Below are positions 22,266 to 32,793 of a DNA stretch of 64,000 nucleotides, piece after piece. The stretch lies in the NCBI GenBank assembly GCA_918807975.1, contig OU964932.1, forward strand, positions 18,693,501 to 18,757,500, in the 5' to 3' direction. A program made the translations under genes and the position numbers. This stretch comes from Aplidium turbinatum. Taxonomy: Eukaryota > Chordata > Ascidiacea > Aplousobranchia > Polyclinidae. Numbering within the stretch: position 1 is the first letter of the stretch; each line of letters opens with the position of its first letter. The notes below the pieces were generated by a model. It had not been told where the DNA came from. It saw only the letters and a program-made list of their open reading frames with translations, and did not search any database.

Positions 22266-22640
22266 CTTAAGAGTTATGTTAGACTTCCCGTGACAACACC
22301 GAGTATTGAACACGGGACGGTTGAGTGAGGCACCATTCCACTAAGCCAATCTATGCGCAATGCAAATGTAGCCTTTTAAGAGTTGTATTAGACTTCCCGA
22401 AACAGCACCGAGTATTGAACACGGGACGGTTGAGTGAGGCACCGCTCCACTAACTGCTAAGCCAAACTATGCGCAATGCCAATGTAGCCTTTTAAGAGTT
22501 ATGTTAGACTTCCCGAGACAGCACCGAGTATTGAACACGGGACGGTTGAGTGAGGTACCACTCCACTAACCGCTAAGCCAATCTATGCGCAATGCGAATG
22601 TAGCATTTTAAGAGTTATGTTAGACTTCCGCTGACAGAAC
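22266..22640 (-). repeat. Tandem array of tRNA-like units (about 109-117 bp period)
   Basis: Three full units and a partial fourth. On the minus strand each reads TTGGCTTAG.(GG)TTAGTGG (A-box like) and GTGTTCAATACTCGG (B-box/T-arm like: a 5-bp stem with one mismatch and a 7-base TTCAATA loop). The array is absent from the paralogous copy near 27015, so it was inserted or grew there. The units are probably tRNA-derived pseudogenes or a SINE that became a satellite. I cannot assign an anticodon. Confidence 0.55.
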
Positions 22641-22799
22641 CGAGTGGCTTTTTTATCCGTTTTTAAAGGTCCATGTAGATTGACATCGTACAAAGAAGAC
22701 GACAGTTGTCACCTGAGGCAAACGAAACAAGAAGGACGACAAAACATGAAACGTTTTGGCAATATCAAGCAAATTAAAGGAATGAATGAAGAGTACCGG

Positions 22800-23435
22800 T
22801 GTCACGATTTCTTTCTATCTCTTACCAGGAAAAAGACTTGGAAAGGTTCACTGACGTAGTTTAATGGGTCAAACCGAAAAGCAGTCAATTAAATGTCGAA
22901 TAATTCTACTAGTGGAATGATAATCTAACTTCTTGAAGGACTTTAACGAACGGCTTCTCAAATAACTCTAATTTTGATCAGAAATTATATCAGCATCAAT
23001 TCTCATCTACTTGTATTCGATTACTTCAACTCTCAATCAAACAATAATTTCTGCATCAACTACCAATCCACAACTCATAACACAACTCTCATAACCAACT
23101 CAATAATAATAATAATAATCATTACACAAACTACACCACTATTTATTGTTGGTTGTTCAGTCCAGTAACTTCGAGAAGGTTACGTAAGGTTACATCATAA
23201 AGAACCATTGTTCTATCAAGCAGCATTTAAATGTAAACAACAGAAGTCTCTAGAATGTCACGTAGGGGAAATGATTCCAGAAAACACATTTTACATAATA
23301 CAGATTTCGTAATCAGAGGTTACTTCAGGTCATAACCGATAATAACACATCGCACCAGAATTCTACAACCAAAACAACACGCTCGTTGAAGATACAAAGC
23401 AAGCCATCGCAAGGCATTGCACCTTGATTCTGACA
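22800..23435 (-). repeat. 3' LTR of the Gypsy element
   Basis: 636 bp, TG...CA ends, and an (ATA/AAT)n microsatellite near 23103-23120. It matches 25680-26316. Confidence 0.8.
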
Positions 23436-23551
23436 TACGCCCCCCCTTAGAATATTGTTGCAAACAATATAACAACACAATCAATACAAAACACACCACA
23501 AAACAATTAATTACTCAATAATCAATTCTCATAAGTCCATCGTTGCATGAT

Positions 23552-24361
23552 CTACCAACGATAGCTTTTCTCAAAACAATAGTCACGTTTTCGGCGAAAG
23601 TTTCCATCGTCCTCAATGACTTCAGTGCACTGTCGAGCAAGATGACCCATCTTCTTACATCGGAAACACCTCCTCTCCGGACAGTCCTTGGCGAGATGAC
23701 TCTCTCTGTGACAGTTGTAGCAAGCCTTTTCATCAAAAGAGCAGCTCCTGGCTATGTGTCCAATCTCCCCACATCGGTAGCAGTGGTTGTCACGGCAACG
23801 TCTGTTTTCCGAATGTCCGCCGTCAGCAACGCACTCCCTGGCGAAGTGTTCGCGTCTACCGCATCTATAACAAACTCCAAATGGTCGTCGCCTGCCTCTT
23901 CTCCTCGGTTCTTCGCGCTCATTGTATTCATGACCGTGAGATCGTCGCTGATCATCTGCAGAACAATCTCGAGCAAAGTGACCATTCTTGCCACAAGAAT
24001 AACAAGTAACTTCAGAATTTCTCTCAATCACATTTCCGATTATAAGATCAACTAAAGAGTTTTGTAAACATAACGCTTTCACAGTCCCACTACAATACGG
24101 GGTTTCGATATATATCCTTGCTAACGGTCCTTGGATCAAAGTGCCATTTATTGACATCACAATTCCAGTTTTTCCCGTTAACTGACTGTCTTTAACCAAA
24201 TCTCTCCTCACCATTATACCCGTAGAACCAGAATCACGTAAAACTTTTACCTTTTTGTTTCCAACTTTTCCATCTACTACTGGCAGGTAATCATCAGGTA
24301 TTATTTTTTCGCAATCAGCTTCATCCGGTTTCTCTTCCCCAAGCGTGGGTTCAGGAATCAT
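23552..24361 (-). CDS. Fossil element part: protease-like domain plus CNBP-like zinc-knuckle array
   Basis: One open frame. The N-terminal half is a retropepsin-like segment (VLRDSGSTG as active-site region, SLVDLIIGN near its end). It is followed directly by five CCHC knuckles of the form CYxCGxxGHxAxxC. An Arg/Gly-rich linker (RRRGRRR) lies between knuckles 1 and 2, and knuckles 3 to 5 are closely spaced. This order (one knuckle, an RG-rich linker, then a tight series) is that of cellular CNBP/ZNF9-type single-stranded nucleic acid-binding proteins, not of Gag, which has one or two. Inference: a host CNBP-like sequence was captured by the element. It is a part of a broken element, described as a fossil. 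Confidence 0.6.
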   Translation of the reverse strand: MIPEPTLGEEKPDEADCEKIIPDDYLPVVDGKVGNKKVKVLRDSGSTGIMVRRDLVKDSQLTGKTGIVMSINGTLIQGPLARIYIETPYCSGTVKALCLQNSLVDLIIGNVIERNSEVTCYSCGKNGHFARDCSADDQRRSHGHEYNEREEPRRRGRRRPFGVCYRCGRREHFARECVADGGHSENRRCRDNHCYRCGEIGHIARSCSFDEKACYNCHRESHLAKDCPERRCFRCKKMGHLARQCTEVIEDDGNFRRKRDYCFEKSYRW

Positions 24362-24535
24362 TAACGCACAACCGCATCGATAAACGTCCGTGTCTTTATC
24401 TTTTCCAGACTGATTGGAAAGAGAATACGACTTGTCCTTGCATTCCTTCGCTTCGTGTCCTTGCCTATTGCAACGATTGCACCACTTCCTCGATTCCTGA
24501 TGATTTCTGTTAGTCTTCCTCCGGCAGTTAACAGA

Positions 24536-25483
24536 CTAATGACCTAAGCCATTACAATGAAAACAACGTACTTCTCTTGGAACCGCACCTCCTTTAAAAT
24601 TATTTGTTTGCTTTTCGTCATTATCGCATGACAACGTTTCTTCAGTCGACAACTTCTCATCATGAGCAACTAAGTACTGTTCTGCCACACTGGCTATTTC
24701 TTCTAGAGTCTTTGGACTTCTCTCCATTAGATAAACAGACAGGTCTTTTGAACATGAATCTGTAAATTGTTCCTTAACTATAAGGTTTGCCAATCCGTCC
24801 AATGATTGGTCGGCCCCCGAAAGTTCAAACCATTTTAACAAAAGGTTTCTTAAACGTTCAATAAATTGACCTGGGCTTTCGTGTTGTTCAGGCTTTGCCT
24901 CACGGAATCTTTGACGGTATCCATGCTCGGTAAAATTGTATCGCTTTAACAGAGCTAACTTCAATCTGTCGTAGTTCATGGCCTCTTCTTGCGAAAGTCT
25001 TGAATATACATCAAGAGCTTGTCCCGATAATAACATGCTTAGCTGGGTAGCCCACGTCGACTTCTCCAATTTGGCTATTGTAGCATATCTTTCAAATCTT
25101 AACAAATAACTATCCAACTCATCTTTTTCTTCAACAAATGATGGCAAATCTGGACATCTAACTTGCGCCACAATAACATCTCGAACATTATCATTAGTAG
25201 AATTAGATCGCTCACCAATGTCCAGTTTTTGTTTTTCTAAATCAAGCCTTAACTTTTCCAATTCATATTGCGCTCTTCTTTCTTCAGCTTCTGCTTCGTA
25301 CTGCCGTTGTGCACGTTTTTCTTCAGCTTCACGCTGTGCTTGTTTTTCTTCAGCTTCACGCTGTGCTTGTTTTTCTTCAGCTTCAAGTTCTGCTTTCCTT
25401 ATTTCACGAGCAGCTCTTCTATCTTCTCTTTCGTCAGCTTCTCGCTGAGCTTTTTGGTCTATTACCTTGTGATACTCTTCCAT
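24536..25483 (-). CDS. Fossil element part: Gypsy Gag with SCAN-like capsid region
   Basis: The N-terminal third is a Glu/Ala/Arg-rich coiled coil with near-perfect repeats (EEKQAQREA). The middle is a capsid-like region with PGQFIERLRNLLLKWFELSG, which strongly recalls the SCAN-related capsid of Gmr1-like Ty3/Gypsy elements, and the C-terminal end starts a CCHC knuckle. It lies about 200 bp inside the 5' LTR. Described as part of the LTR-element fossil. Confidence 0.6.
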   Translation of the reverse strand: MEEYHKVIDQKAQREADEREDRRAAREIRKAELEAEEKQAQREAEEKQAQREAEEKRAQRQYEAEAEERRAQYELEKLRLDLEKQKLDIGERSNSTNDNVRDVIVAQVRCPDLPSFVEEKDELDSYLLRFERYATIAKLEKSTWATQLSMLLSGQALDVYSRLSQEEAMNYDRLKLALLKRYNFTEHGYRQRFREAKPEQHESPGQFIERLRNLLLKWFELSGADQSLDGLANLIVKEQFTDSCSKDLSVYLMERSPKTLEEIASVAEQYLVAHDEKLSTEETLSCDNDEKQTNNFKGGAVPREVRCFHCNGLGH

Positions 25484-25679
25484 TACTCTTCCATTACAAA
25501 CTGAAACTTCTCATTACCAGTCAGCCCCATTCGTTCAGCCATGCTCCGTAAGTCTTTAATCATCCCATGTTTGACGGTATCCGCCATCTTGACATTAATT
25601 TATTATTCTTTCAATAAATCTTCGGTATTCTTCGAGTTTTCGGTATTCTTTTCGGTTTATCCCGGACGAGCCCCCAGAA

Positions 25680-26316
25680 TGTCACGATTTCTTTCTATCT
25701 CTTACCAGGAAAAAAGACTTGGAAAGGTTCACTGACGTAGTTTAATGGGTCAAACCGAAAAGCAGTCAATTAAATGTCGAATAATTCTACTAGTGGAATG
25801 ATAATCTAACTTCTTGAAGGACTTTAACGAACGGCTTCTCAAATAACTCTAATTTTGATCAGAAATTATATCAGCATCAATTCTCATCTACTTGTATTCG
25901 ATTACTTCAACTCTCAATCAAACAATAATTTCTGCATCAACTACCAATCCACAACTCATAACACAACTCTCATAACCAACACAATAATAATAATAATAAT
26001 CATTACACAAACTACACCACTATTTATTGTTGGTTGTTCAGTCCAGTAACTTCGAGAAGGTTACGTAAGGTTACATCATAAAAAACCATTGTTCTATCAA
26101 GCAGCATTTAAATGTAAACAACAGAAGTCTCTAGAATGTCACGTAGGGAAAATGATTCCAGAAAACACATTTTACATAATACAGATTTCGTAATCAGAGG
26201 TTACTTCAGGTCATAACCGATAATAACACATCGCACCAGAATTCTACAACCAAAACAACACGCTCGTTGAAGATACAAAGCAAGCCATCGCGAGGCATTG
26301 CACCTTGATTGTGACA
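25680..26316 (-). repeat. 5' LTR of the Gypsy element
   Basis: 637 bp partner of 22800-23435. The primer-binding site abuts it at about 25659-25676 on the minus strand. Confidence 0.8.
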
Positions 26317-26399
26317 ACCGGTATGCCAGAAGTACCAGCCAAAACAAAAACCAGCAAATAAACCACCCACGTCAATGAAATGACTACTTTCTAGCCCCA

Positions 26400-27015
26400 A
26401 CTTTATCCCCTAAGCCAAACAGCCGACAGAAAATCCATCACTTGATTTGCTTTGCATCATCTTCTTTTCACCCTTTTTTATGCCACGGAAAACGTAGCTT
26501 ATGATTGGTTGATTGGTGCGAGGTTTCATTTGCAGTGGAAGATTTTTTTCTTGTTAAAGTGGCTACCGCTTTAAGCAATGGCTCGATAAAACGTATGTCC
26601 AAAAGAAACTTTAATTCATACTGGATGCCTCGTGACGTCATCGCCTGCGTGACTGAGTGGTGAGAAAATCTGCGCGATGCTCGGGAGAGCACCGGTTCGA
26701 CACCGCTTCAGAGTAAGCGGCTGTGTCCCGGCAAACAACATTATGGTATGCCAAAATGGAGTATCTGACAGGGTGGTCATGCTTTCTTTTGCCGCTTCCA
26801 AGAGTAGCTTATAGGCTTTTATATATTTTGGCATTGGACGCATGATTCACGCATAAACTATTTTTAAACTCCTTTGACTAATAAACTTTACAAATTGCTA
26901 TAATCTGTGATCATTTTGAAACGACTTTTAGGAATTGGAAATCTTAGATGCAGGCTGAAGGATACCTAGGATTTGTTGCGCACATGCATTCTAGGGATCC
27001 TCTATCGAAGGTGCA
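26400..27015 (+). repeat. SINE/MITE-derived repeat cluster, copy 2
   Basis: 26400-26570 resembles the TIR element at 30095-30471 (ttaaagtggctaccg end, tRNA-like module on the minus strand). 26558-27015 is the second copy of the SINE-bearing repeat at 21905, with the same tRNA-like head at 26640-26705. No gene is seen. Confidence 0.45.
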
Positions 27016-27144
27016 TATACACTTTTTAAGGATCCACGTACATCAACATCTTTTGGTTTCTATTTTGAGTTTAAAATTTTTTTACACAGGGGCTACCGAT
27101 CTAAAGTGCCCCGGGCCCCCCATCAGCTAAACACGGCCCTGAAC

Positions 27145-27168
27145 AAGTATGCAACTTTTAACCTTTAG
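27145..27168 (+). pseudogene. Relic 1 of the tandem family (last codons only)
   Basis: AAG TAT GCA ACT TTT AAC CTT TAG encodes KYATFNL then stop, the C-terminus seen in the intact paralogues. It is followed by their 3' flank: 27415-27580 matches the taaataaac...gaacagatcacat...ggataagagaagc stretch, and 27925-28000 matches the later part. The rest of the gene is gone. The sequence just upstream is a small hAT-like scrap (caggggctaccg...ggccctg). Confidence 0.6.
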
Positions 27169-29008
27169 CAAGAAAACTGCGGATCTGAGCTGTAAATCAA
27201 ACGAACCCTCTCAAGTATAAATTTAAAAAAAAAGCATGTTTCCATTTTAGGTAAATCCACCCAAGGCAATTTATTAAAACGACAATTTAGCCAAAACAAA
27301 AGCTAAAGAAAGCGAAAGTATAGCAACAAAGATTTATCAATCGACTGCTGAGTTAAAGTGTAGTTTTATTTTGTTTACATAATCGTTCATTTGTGGTTGT
27401 ATAATTATCTAGGCCTACAGTATCTTTCAAATACATTCTAAATAAACTAATCTCGAACAGATCACATCATGGATTGCAAGTATGCCAGTTTTAAATCGGA
27501 TAAGAGAAGCTTGTGCAAAACAACTGCAGCATTACAAACAATTCACAATTGGAAATGTATATGGACAAAGGCAGGGGCGTAGCTAGCACAAAATTTCGGT
27601 GGTGGATGGAAAAATAAAAATTACTGCACATTTTACTGAGCCCAACAATTAGTCGGAAAAGGCAAAGCACCCAAAGAGCGGTCAGAGGGCTCCCAAGAAA
27701 GTAAAAAAATAAATACCTGAAAATGGTGCATTCACTTTCAGCCTAAATCAACAGTAAAAACTCTGTCAAATGATGCTGTGACAGAAAACAAAATGTTTGT
27801 TTAAAATATTTCTTGGAGGGGGGGCAATTTTCCCTTTTGCCTCTCCTGACCACGCCCATAGATAAGCTTTTCACTTACAAAGTAAATCCACGGGAATAAA
27901 TAATTCATTAACTTAAACGAAAAATTAAGTGTTGCCATGCGGTAACGAGCAAGAGAAGCTAACACTCGCAAAAAGAACTTATTTGACTTACACGCTTTCA
28001 CATCATGCTTTCTTAATTATTTACATCGGACAATGTTGTCTGTATTCTAACCAAAAAACTAAAAAGAAGTAGGCGTACTATAAACTTGTTACTCTCATTA
28101 TTCTAATTTTTTATCTTGTGACTTATCAACGACATAGAAATGGGAAGTAAAACGCCCAAACGTCGTAACAATTGAATCTTTATGACATAGAAAAACAAAT
28201 TGTTTTGAAGTTTGGTGACAGAAAATGGAAGATTTCAACTTATTGTATAAGAACGATAAAATTGCAGTTACAGTTTTCGATAGACTGCAGCCTTGCAGTT
28301 TATTAGTTGGCCTACAAGCCGTCCCAGACACTGCAAAAGTGCACTGCATAATTTAGGCCACCGAATTCGCTTCTACATTAATATTACGTGCATGTCAATT
28401 TTTCCATGCGGGATGTACAATAGAAATGCAAGAAATTCTAGGGACTTTGATACTTTTTCTATTATGATAATGTCTGTCAAATAACAATAAGGTTTAATTT
28501 AAGCAGTATCCGGTCTAGCAAACTCCGCCTTTTTGTATTGATTGAACTTCAACGTCTACAGATGTTGAATTGACACAAAAGGTACAGATTGCATCAGATG
28601 GGATATCATTAAATACTGGGTCATAAACTAACAGATTTGAAGTGCTACTAATATGCTGTCAGTGTCAGTCACATTTTGTGGTCGAGAAATAAGTTATACT
28701 GGAGAAATCCCCGAGGCGGTATTGCTTTCTCTTGTGCAATATTTACGTTCCATCTCTGAACCACAGCAGCCATGTTGAAGCTTTTTGCAGGAAAAGTTAT
28801 TTTTTTCTTTCTGCTTCTTGCGCAATAACCTATGCGGACTATATATACTCTGTGCTGTTCGCAGCCTCACACTGTTAGCAAAACCAGCTCAGTGTCTACG
28901 TGGTAGTCGACTTCAGTTCCAAGTGCAATTTTTAAATTTTAACGATAACTTATATTGTAAACAGTTATAGCCTACTTCTAAATAGCATCGAAATTCATTG
29001 ATTGTGAA
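27169..29008. other. Relic 3' flank, hAT-like scrap and 5' flank of paralogue 4
   Basis: 27169-28010 is the degraded 3' flank of relic 1, interrupted near 27572-27860 by a repeat with CAGGGGCGTAGCTAGC at one end (hAT-like). 28100-28500 shows nothing recognisable. 28543-28575 holds a diverged copy of the ACGTC...GACGT palindromic block (aacgtctacagatgttgaat). 28690-28890 matches the conserved 5' flank of the family (cgcaataacct...gcagcctcac). An acceptor-like AG is at 28963-28964. Confidence 0.45.
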
Positions 29009-29602
29009 ATGGAACAGCGCCAAAATCGTCATTATTTTGGAGCACAGCTTTTCAAAACTAGGGAAAGCGTCAGAAATGGAAATACTGAAATGTATTCACT
29101 GAATGGAAGTTTTGAACATGACGTGCTGTGGAAAGTATCTATCTACCCTTCAACTGATCTTAGCGTTAGAGGATACATTGAAAAAATATGCGGGGGCACA
29201 GTTGTTCCATCCCCGTGGAAGAAAGCGGAAAGCGCAATCAAAGGAAACTTCTTGAAAGTCAAGGATATTCGTAGTTACAACCCATTTCCTGGAAACCTAA
29301 AGCTTGTGCCTTTGCAAAAGGTTGCATTTACGCTCAGGGTACCAATTGGAAAAAAGACAAAACTTAACAAATTTCAATCACTCCATTGCAGAAGAGAACA
29401 CTACACTATAAACTCAGGAACAATCAAGGAGGAAGTACGAGTGGCAAACGTTCACGGGGTTCTTGCATTTCATGGAGAAAGGTTTGATTCCTTGGAGACG
29501 TGTGCTCTGAATCTGGCAAAAGAATTTCCAACTGATTTGATAACTTGGCTCACATATTGCACTGATGTTGAAACCTATAAACGTGTGACTTTCAAAAAAT
29601 AA
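29009..29602 (+). CDS. Paralogue 4 of the unrecognised tandem family (197 aa), most diverged
   Basis: Single-exon ORF beginning MEQRQNRHYFGAQL. The conserved blocks remain recognisable: RNGNTEMYSLNGSF, LWKVSIYPS, VAFTLRVP, HYTINSGT, ANVHGVLAFHGE, LITWLTYC. It lacks the acidic tail and ends VTFKK. It is about half identical to the others by eye, so it split off before the recent unit duplications. The frame is fully open despite this divergence, which supports selection on the protein. The polyadenylation-type signal is TTGTAAATAAAATAA near 29764. Function unknown. Confidence 0.85.
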   Translation: MEQRQNRHYFGAQLFKTRESVRNGNTEMYSLNGSFEHDVLWKVSIYPSTDLSVRGYIEKICGGTVVPSPWKKAESAIKGNFLKVKDIRSYNPFPGNLKLVPLQKVAFTLRVPIGKKTKLNKFQSLHCRREHYTINSGTIKEEVRVANVHGVLAFHGERFDSLETCALNLAKEFPTDLITWLTYCTDVETYKRVTFKK

Positions 29603-29939
29603 AAGTACTGGAATTCGAAACCATGCTAACATTTTTCAAAAGTATACTGTCGTTAGACCGAGCGATATAGGCTAATAATACTCTTTAATCAACTGCTTTA
29701 AAGTTTTGATTGATTAATATATTGGCTTTTTCGTGCTGTATGTAAATACTGTGTGTATGCTATTGTAAATAAAATAATTTGAAACGCACTACTAGCTCAT
29801 ATTAAGAAATCTCAGTTGTACCAAAGCAGACAAGTAGGAACTAAAAATTCGCTTTCCAACGGTCGTAGCGTGATTGAAGATTAAGTTTAAATAAACGAAG
29901 AAATAATCAAATTTTTCTGTCCACCTTCAGGCATGTCTG

Positions 29940-30040
29940 CAAGTATCCTAAACCGCATACTTTTGCTACGGTATCGAACCGGCGCCCATTCGAGCGACGT
30001 ACGCAGACTCACGCCACTCGACTATGTAGTCATATCTAGT
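29940..30040 (-). repeat. tRNA-like SINE head
   Basis: On the minus strand, ATAGTCGAGTGGCGTGAG (A-box region) and GCCGGTTCGATACC (B box) have class II tRNA spacing. The flanks do not fold into an acceptor stem. The body matches no other copy in the window. Confidence 0.45.
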
Positions 30041-30094
30041 TTAGGTTTTGATTTCAAAGCAAAATGACTAGCTCCAAATCTACACGTTTTGATG

Positions 30095-30471
30095 GGTGGC
30101 CACTTTAACATGACAAAATTGTGCCACAGCAACTAAAACCTCGAACCAATCAACTAATCATAAGCTACGTTTTCCGTGACGTGAAAAAACGCGAAAAGCG
30201 GATGACAGCTTACAAAGCAAATTAAGTGGTGGATTCTCCGTCAGGTACTTGGCTTAGGGGTTAGGATTAAAAAGTAGTCATTTCGATTCCCACTCCTACT
30301 ATTACTTTTTTTTTTCTTGTCTAATTACCAAACAATGTTCAAAACAAGAATTAATTCTCTGACTGAGTGCTAGAAGGGTCACAATAGGACGATAGCCTCT
30401 TATAACATGTTTTGATTGGTTTGCGGAGTCATTGGGGTCTGGCAAAATTTCCTCATGTTAAAGTGGCTTCC
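30095..30471. mobile_element. TIR element with internal tRNA-like module, 9-bp duplication
   Basis: Ends are GGTGGCCACTTTAACATGA and, reversed, GGAAGCCACTTTAACATGA. The flanking duplication gttttgatg is exact (30086-30094, 30472-30480). The centre, on the plus strand, has GGCTTAGGGGTTAGG and TTTCGATTCCCACTCC, spaced like tRNA A and B boxes. A related, damaged copy is at 26400-26570. The 9-bp duplication suggests a Mutator-like or similar group. No transposase is present. Confidence 0.65.
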
Positions 30472-30589
30472 GTTTTGATGTGTATAGTAGGCTACTGAGC
30501 AAATTAATTGGGACAGTTGCACTACAATGCGAAGTAAAACTTGGAATTCCTCCCTAGGGAGGAATTTCATGAGTTCAGGGGAGGAATTT

Positions 30590-30948
30590 CAGTTTTTGCC
30601 GTTCGTGTGCAAGAGCTACATTTAATAAGTTAATAGCTGTTTATTTGCTAATAAATTTCATACAAATATTACCCTAAAAGTGTTTCCAGAAAGCGCTATA
30701 ATCCATTATTTTAGTGTAATTTTGCAAAAATTTTCCGGGGTAGCATGCCCCCGGGCCCCCCTAGAATACGCGTGCCTTCGGCACGCTCTAACCTCCCACC
30801 AGTTTTATTGCTTCCCTTGCTCAACCGACCAGGGTACGCCTCTGCACATGAGGTAGCGATGTCTTTAATCAAACACTTTGTTGTTCTCTTCGATCCATCA
30901 AATATTTGGCCCCCCCAAAAAAACATTTCTGGCTACGCCACTGGCCAA
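30590..30948. mobile_element. hAT-like repeat copy (uninterrupted relative of the 43.4-50.9 kb host repeat)
   Basis: The right end is TGGCTACGCCACTGG. The internal text (gctcaaccgaccagggtacgcc, gatgtctttaatcaaacactttg, catcaaatatttggc) is also found at 43380-43635 and 50798-50890, where element A splits it. This copy therefore shows the pre-insertion sequence for element A. Confidence 0.6.
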
Positions 30949-31639
30949 CACGCCACTAAAAAACCTTCACATACCTTGGGTTCCGCTTGCGCAGAATGAG
31001 GATGATCGACACGATGGTTTTGATAAGCCAAACCAAAAACTGGCATATCTGGTAATTTTTATAGACCGCCGGCTGTGCGGTCCCTGATCCCGTTTTTACT
31101 TCCGATCGGAATGAGGAAAGAGTCTTAGAACCCTAACATAATGGTGTCTATTACAATCTGGGGGAATTCTAGAGAAACCATTTTAGTTAAAATTCTAGGG
31201 TTTCTAAAATTTAAGACTCCCTTTTTTGTTTTTAGTAATATGGGGAGGAATGAATAGTTCCAAAATAGGCAAAGGGAGGAACGCAACAAAAAAGGTTGGG
31301 AACCACTGATTTAACACAACATGCAAATATAAATTGCAAACGTTTTTGCATATTATGCAACATGTTTACTCTTGTCAAGCATCTGAACAATTCAACATGA
31401 AATAAAATGAAAAATGTAAAACAATGAACAAAACTTGGCAAAGGAAATAAGGCTCATCACGTGACGCTCGGATTACGCTAGAATAACACACCATTAAAAG
31501 GTTTCATTAAAGACGTTGAGCAAATACGAGGCACCTCCGCCGAGCAACTGTTTATTGAGCCGAGGATTGTATCAAAATCTATATTCCTCGGCTTGCAAGT
31601 TAACTTAATTGAAATGTATAAATAGGATAAAGCAACCGT

Positions 31640-31745
31640 TTTTCCTAAAGGGGAAATTTTATGAAAAACTTATCCGGGAAAGCCCCGAAAGGTAACGAAT
31701 TTTCAGAATTTGCGTTTTGCAATGTTGTTCGCAGTTTCAGTGGAA
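31640..31745 (+). promoter_or_regulatory. Degraded family 5' flank (belongs to relic 2)
   Basis: The stretch gggaaagccccgaaaggtaacgaattttcagaatttgcg and the following gttcgcagtttcag match the conserved 5' flank blocks of the paralogues (ggggatttccctaaaggtagtattaattttc, then cagtttcatg). It lies about 0.9 kb upstream of the relic at 32600, the expected order. Confidence 0.4.
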
Positions 31746-32097
31746 AAAATTTTGAACCACTTCTATTTGACATATTTTGTAATGTCTCATTTGCTTTTGT
31801 GGTGACCAAACAGAAAACGAGTGGTTATTAAGCTATCCATAAACTGTTTATAATAAAGTGTGATAATATATCATCTTAACGGACCCTCACGTTTTCAAGA
31901 CCGGGTCTTTTATGAAATGTTGTAAAAGCGTTCAAATAAAATGTTGTATTATTCAGTTGAATTAAAGATTTGCTTTAACATGAAATAATGTATTAAAAAT
32001 CATTAGATAAGAAACATCAAGTGAGCACAGGTTGGCTACATTGCAAACACTAACAATGATACAAATAAACAGATTTAATTTTTTGTGTATTCACGGA

Positions 32098-32377
32098 CAG
32101 GGGCGTATTCAAGGGGGGAGGGGAGCAAAAAGCGCAATTGCTTTGCCCAAAATACTTTGCATAAAAATTTCACACTCTGCTACAGCATCATTTGACAAAA
32201 TTTTATTTAGGCTGAAAGCATCTTCAGAATGCGCAATTTTAAGGTATTTTTGTCAAATTTTTCTGACGGAGGTCCCCCAGACCCCCCTGTGTGTGCTCCA
32301 CCTTCTTTTCGTGCTCACACACATGTGAAAAAGTATTTATTTGCCTGCCCTAAAATTTTGTGCTGGCTACATCCCTG
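32098..32377. mobile_element. hAT-like MITE (280 bp) nested in another hAT-like repeat
   Basis: It begins CAGGGGCGTATTCAAGG and ends GGCTACATCCCTG. The flanking ttcacgga and ctcacgga match in 7 of 8 bases. It lies inside a second repeat whose right end, AGGTTGAAAACCACTG at 32427-32442, is a typical hAT terminus. Confidence 0.65.
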
Positions 32378-32599
32378 CTCACGGACCCCTTAAAATCATT
32401 CTACTGACCCCAAGGGGGTCCGTAGACTTCAGGTTGAAAACCACTGATTTAGGGACATAACTGTCCAAAATTTGTGAAAAGATTATAGCCGAGCTTTTGA
32501 AAAGAATTCACTTAATGGGGGGACAGGACAGATAGTGGAAAATGTTTATTCTGCCAGTGCTCTGTGTTCTTGAATATACCATACATTGAAAATATATGC

Positions 32600-32793
32600 A
32601 ACCGCTAAGTTGTTCAATCACCATGAAAAGAAGCAATAACTGCAATGCAAAGCAACCTCATAAACGTCAACGACACCAATCGTTACGAACCATTTCTTGG
32701 AGAGTAGGTTGTGCTGTTGACAAAGAGAGACAAAACTTAAAAACTTTCAATCACCTCATTACAAAAGAACAACTACAAAATAAGAACAGGTGA
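32600..32793 (+). pseudogene. Relic 2 of the tandem family
   Basis: 32660-32800 aligns by eye with codons about 75-140 of paralogue 4: cgtcaacgacaccaatcgttacgaaccatttcttgga matches its ...gtcaaggatattcgtagttacaacccatttcctgga, and gagagacaaaacttaaaaactttcaatcacc matches its KKTKLNKFQSL codons. The copy has lost segments and its frame, so the 65-codon ORF read here is not the family protein. It lies between paralogue 4 and the unit 3 duplication. Confidence 0.55.

Larger units (their letters stand above)
22800..26316 (-). mobile_element. Ty3/Gypsy LTR element, short, with captured zinc-knuckle array
   Basis: Flanked by the 5-bp duplication accgg (22795-22799 and 26317-26321). LTRs are 22800-23435 and 25680-26316, both TGTCACG...TGACA, with about six differences by eye, so it is young. 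The element runs on the minus strand. Next to its 5' LTR is an 18-base primer-binding site, TGGGGGCTCGTCCGGGAT, matching tRNA-Pro, the same site as in gammaretroviruses. A purine tract (AAGGGGGGGCG) precedes the 3' LTR. Parts seen are a Gag region, an aspartic-protease region and a zinc-knuckle array. No reverse transcriptase, RNase H or integrase is recognised. It looks broken or non-autonomous, with perhaps one or two breaks. Confidence 0.8.

Noticed and set aside
23543-24055. 170-codon plus-strand ORF
   Set aside because: Shadow of the zinc-knuckle region on the opposite strand.
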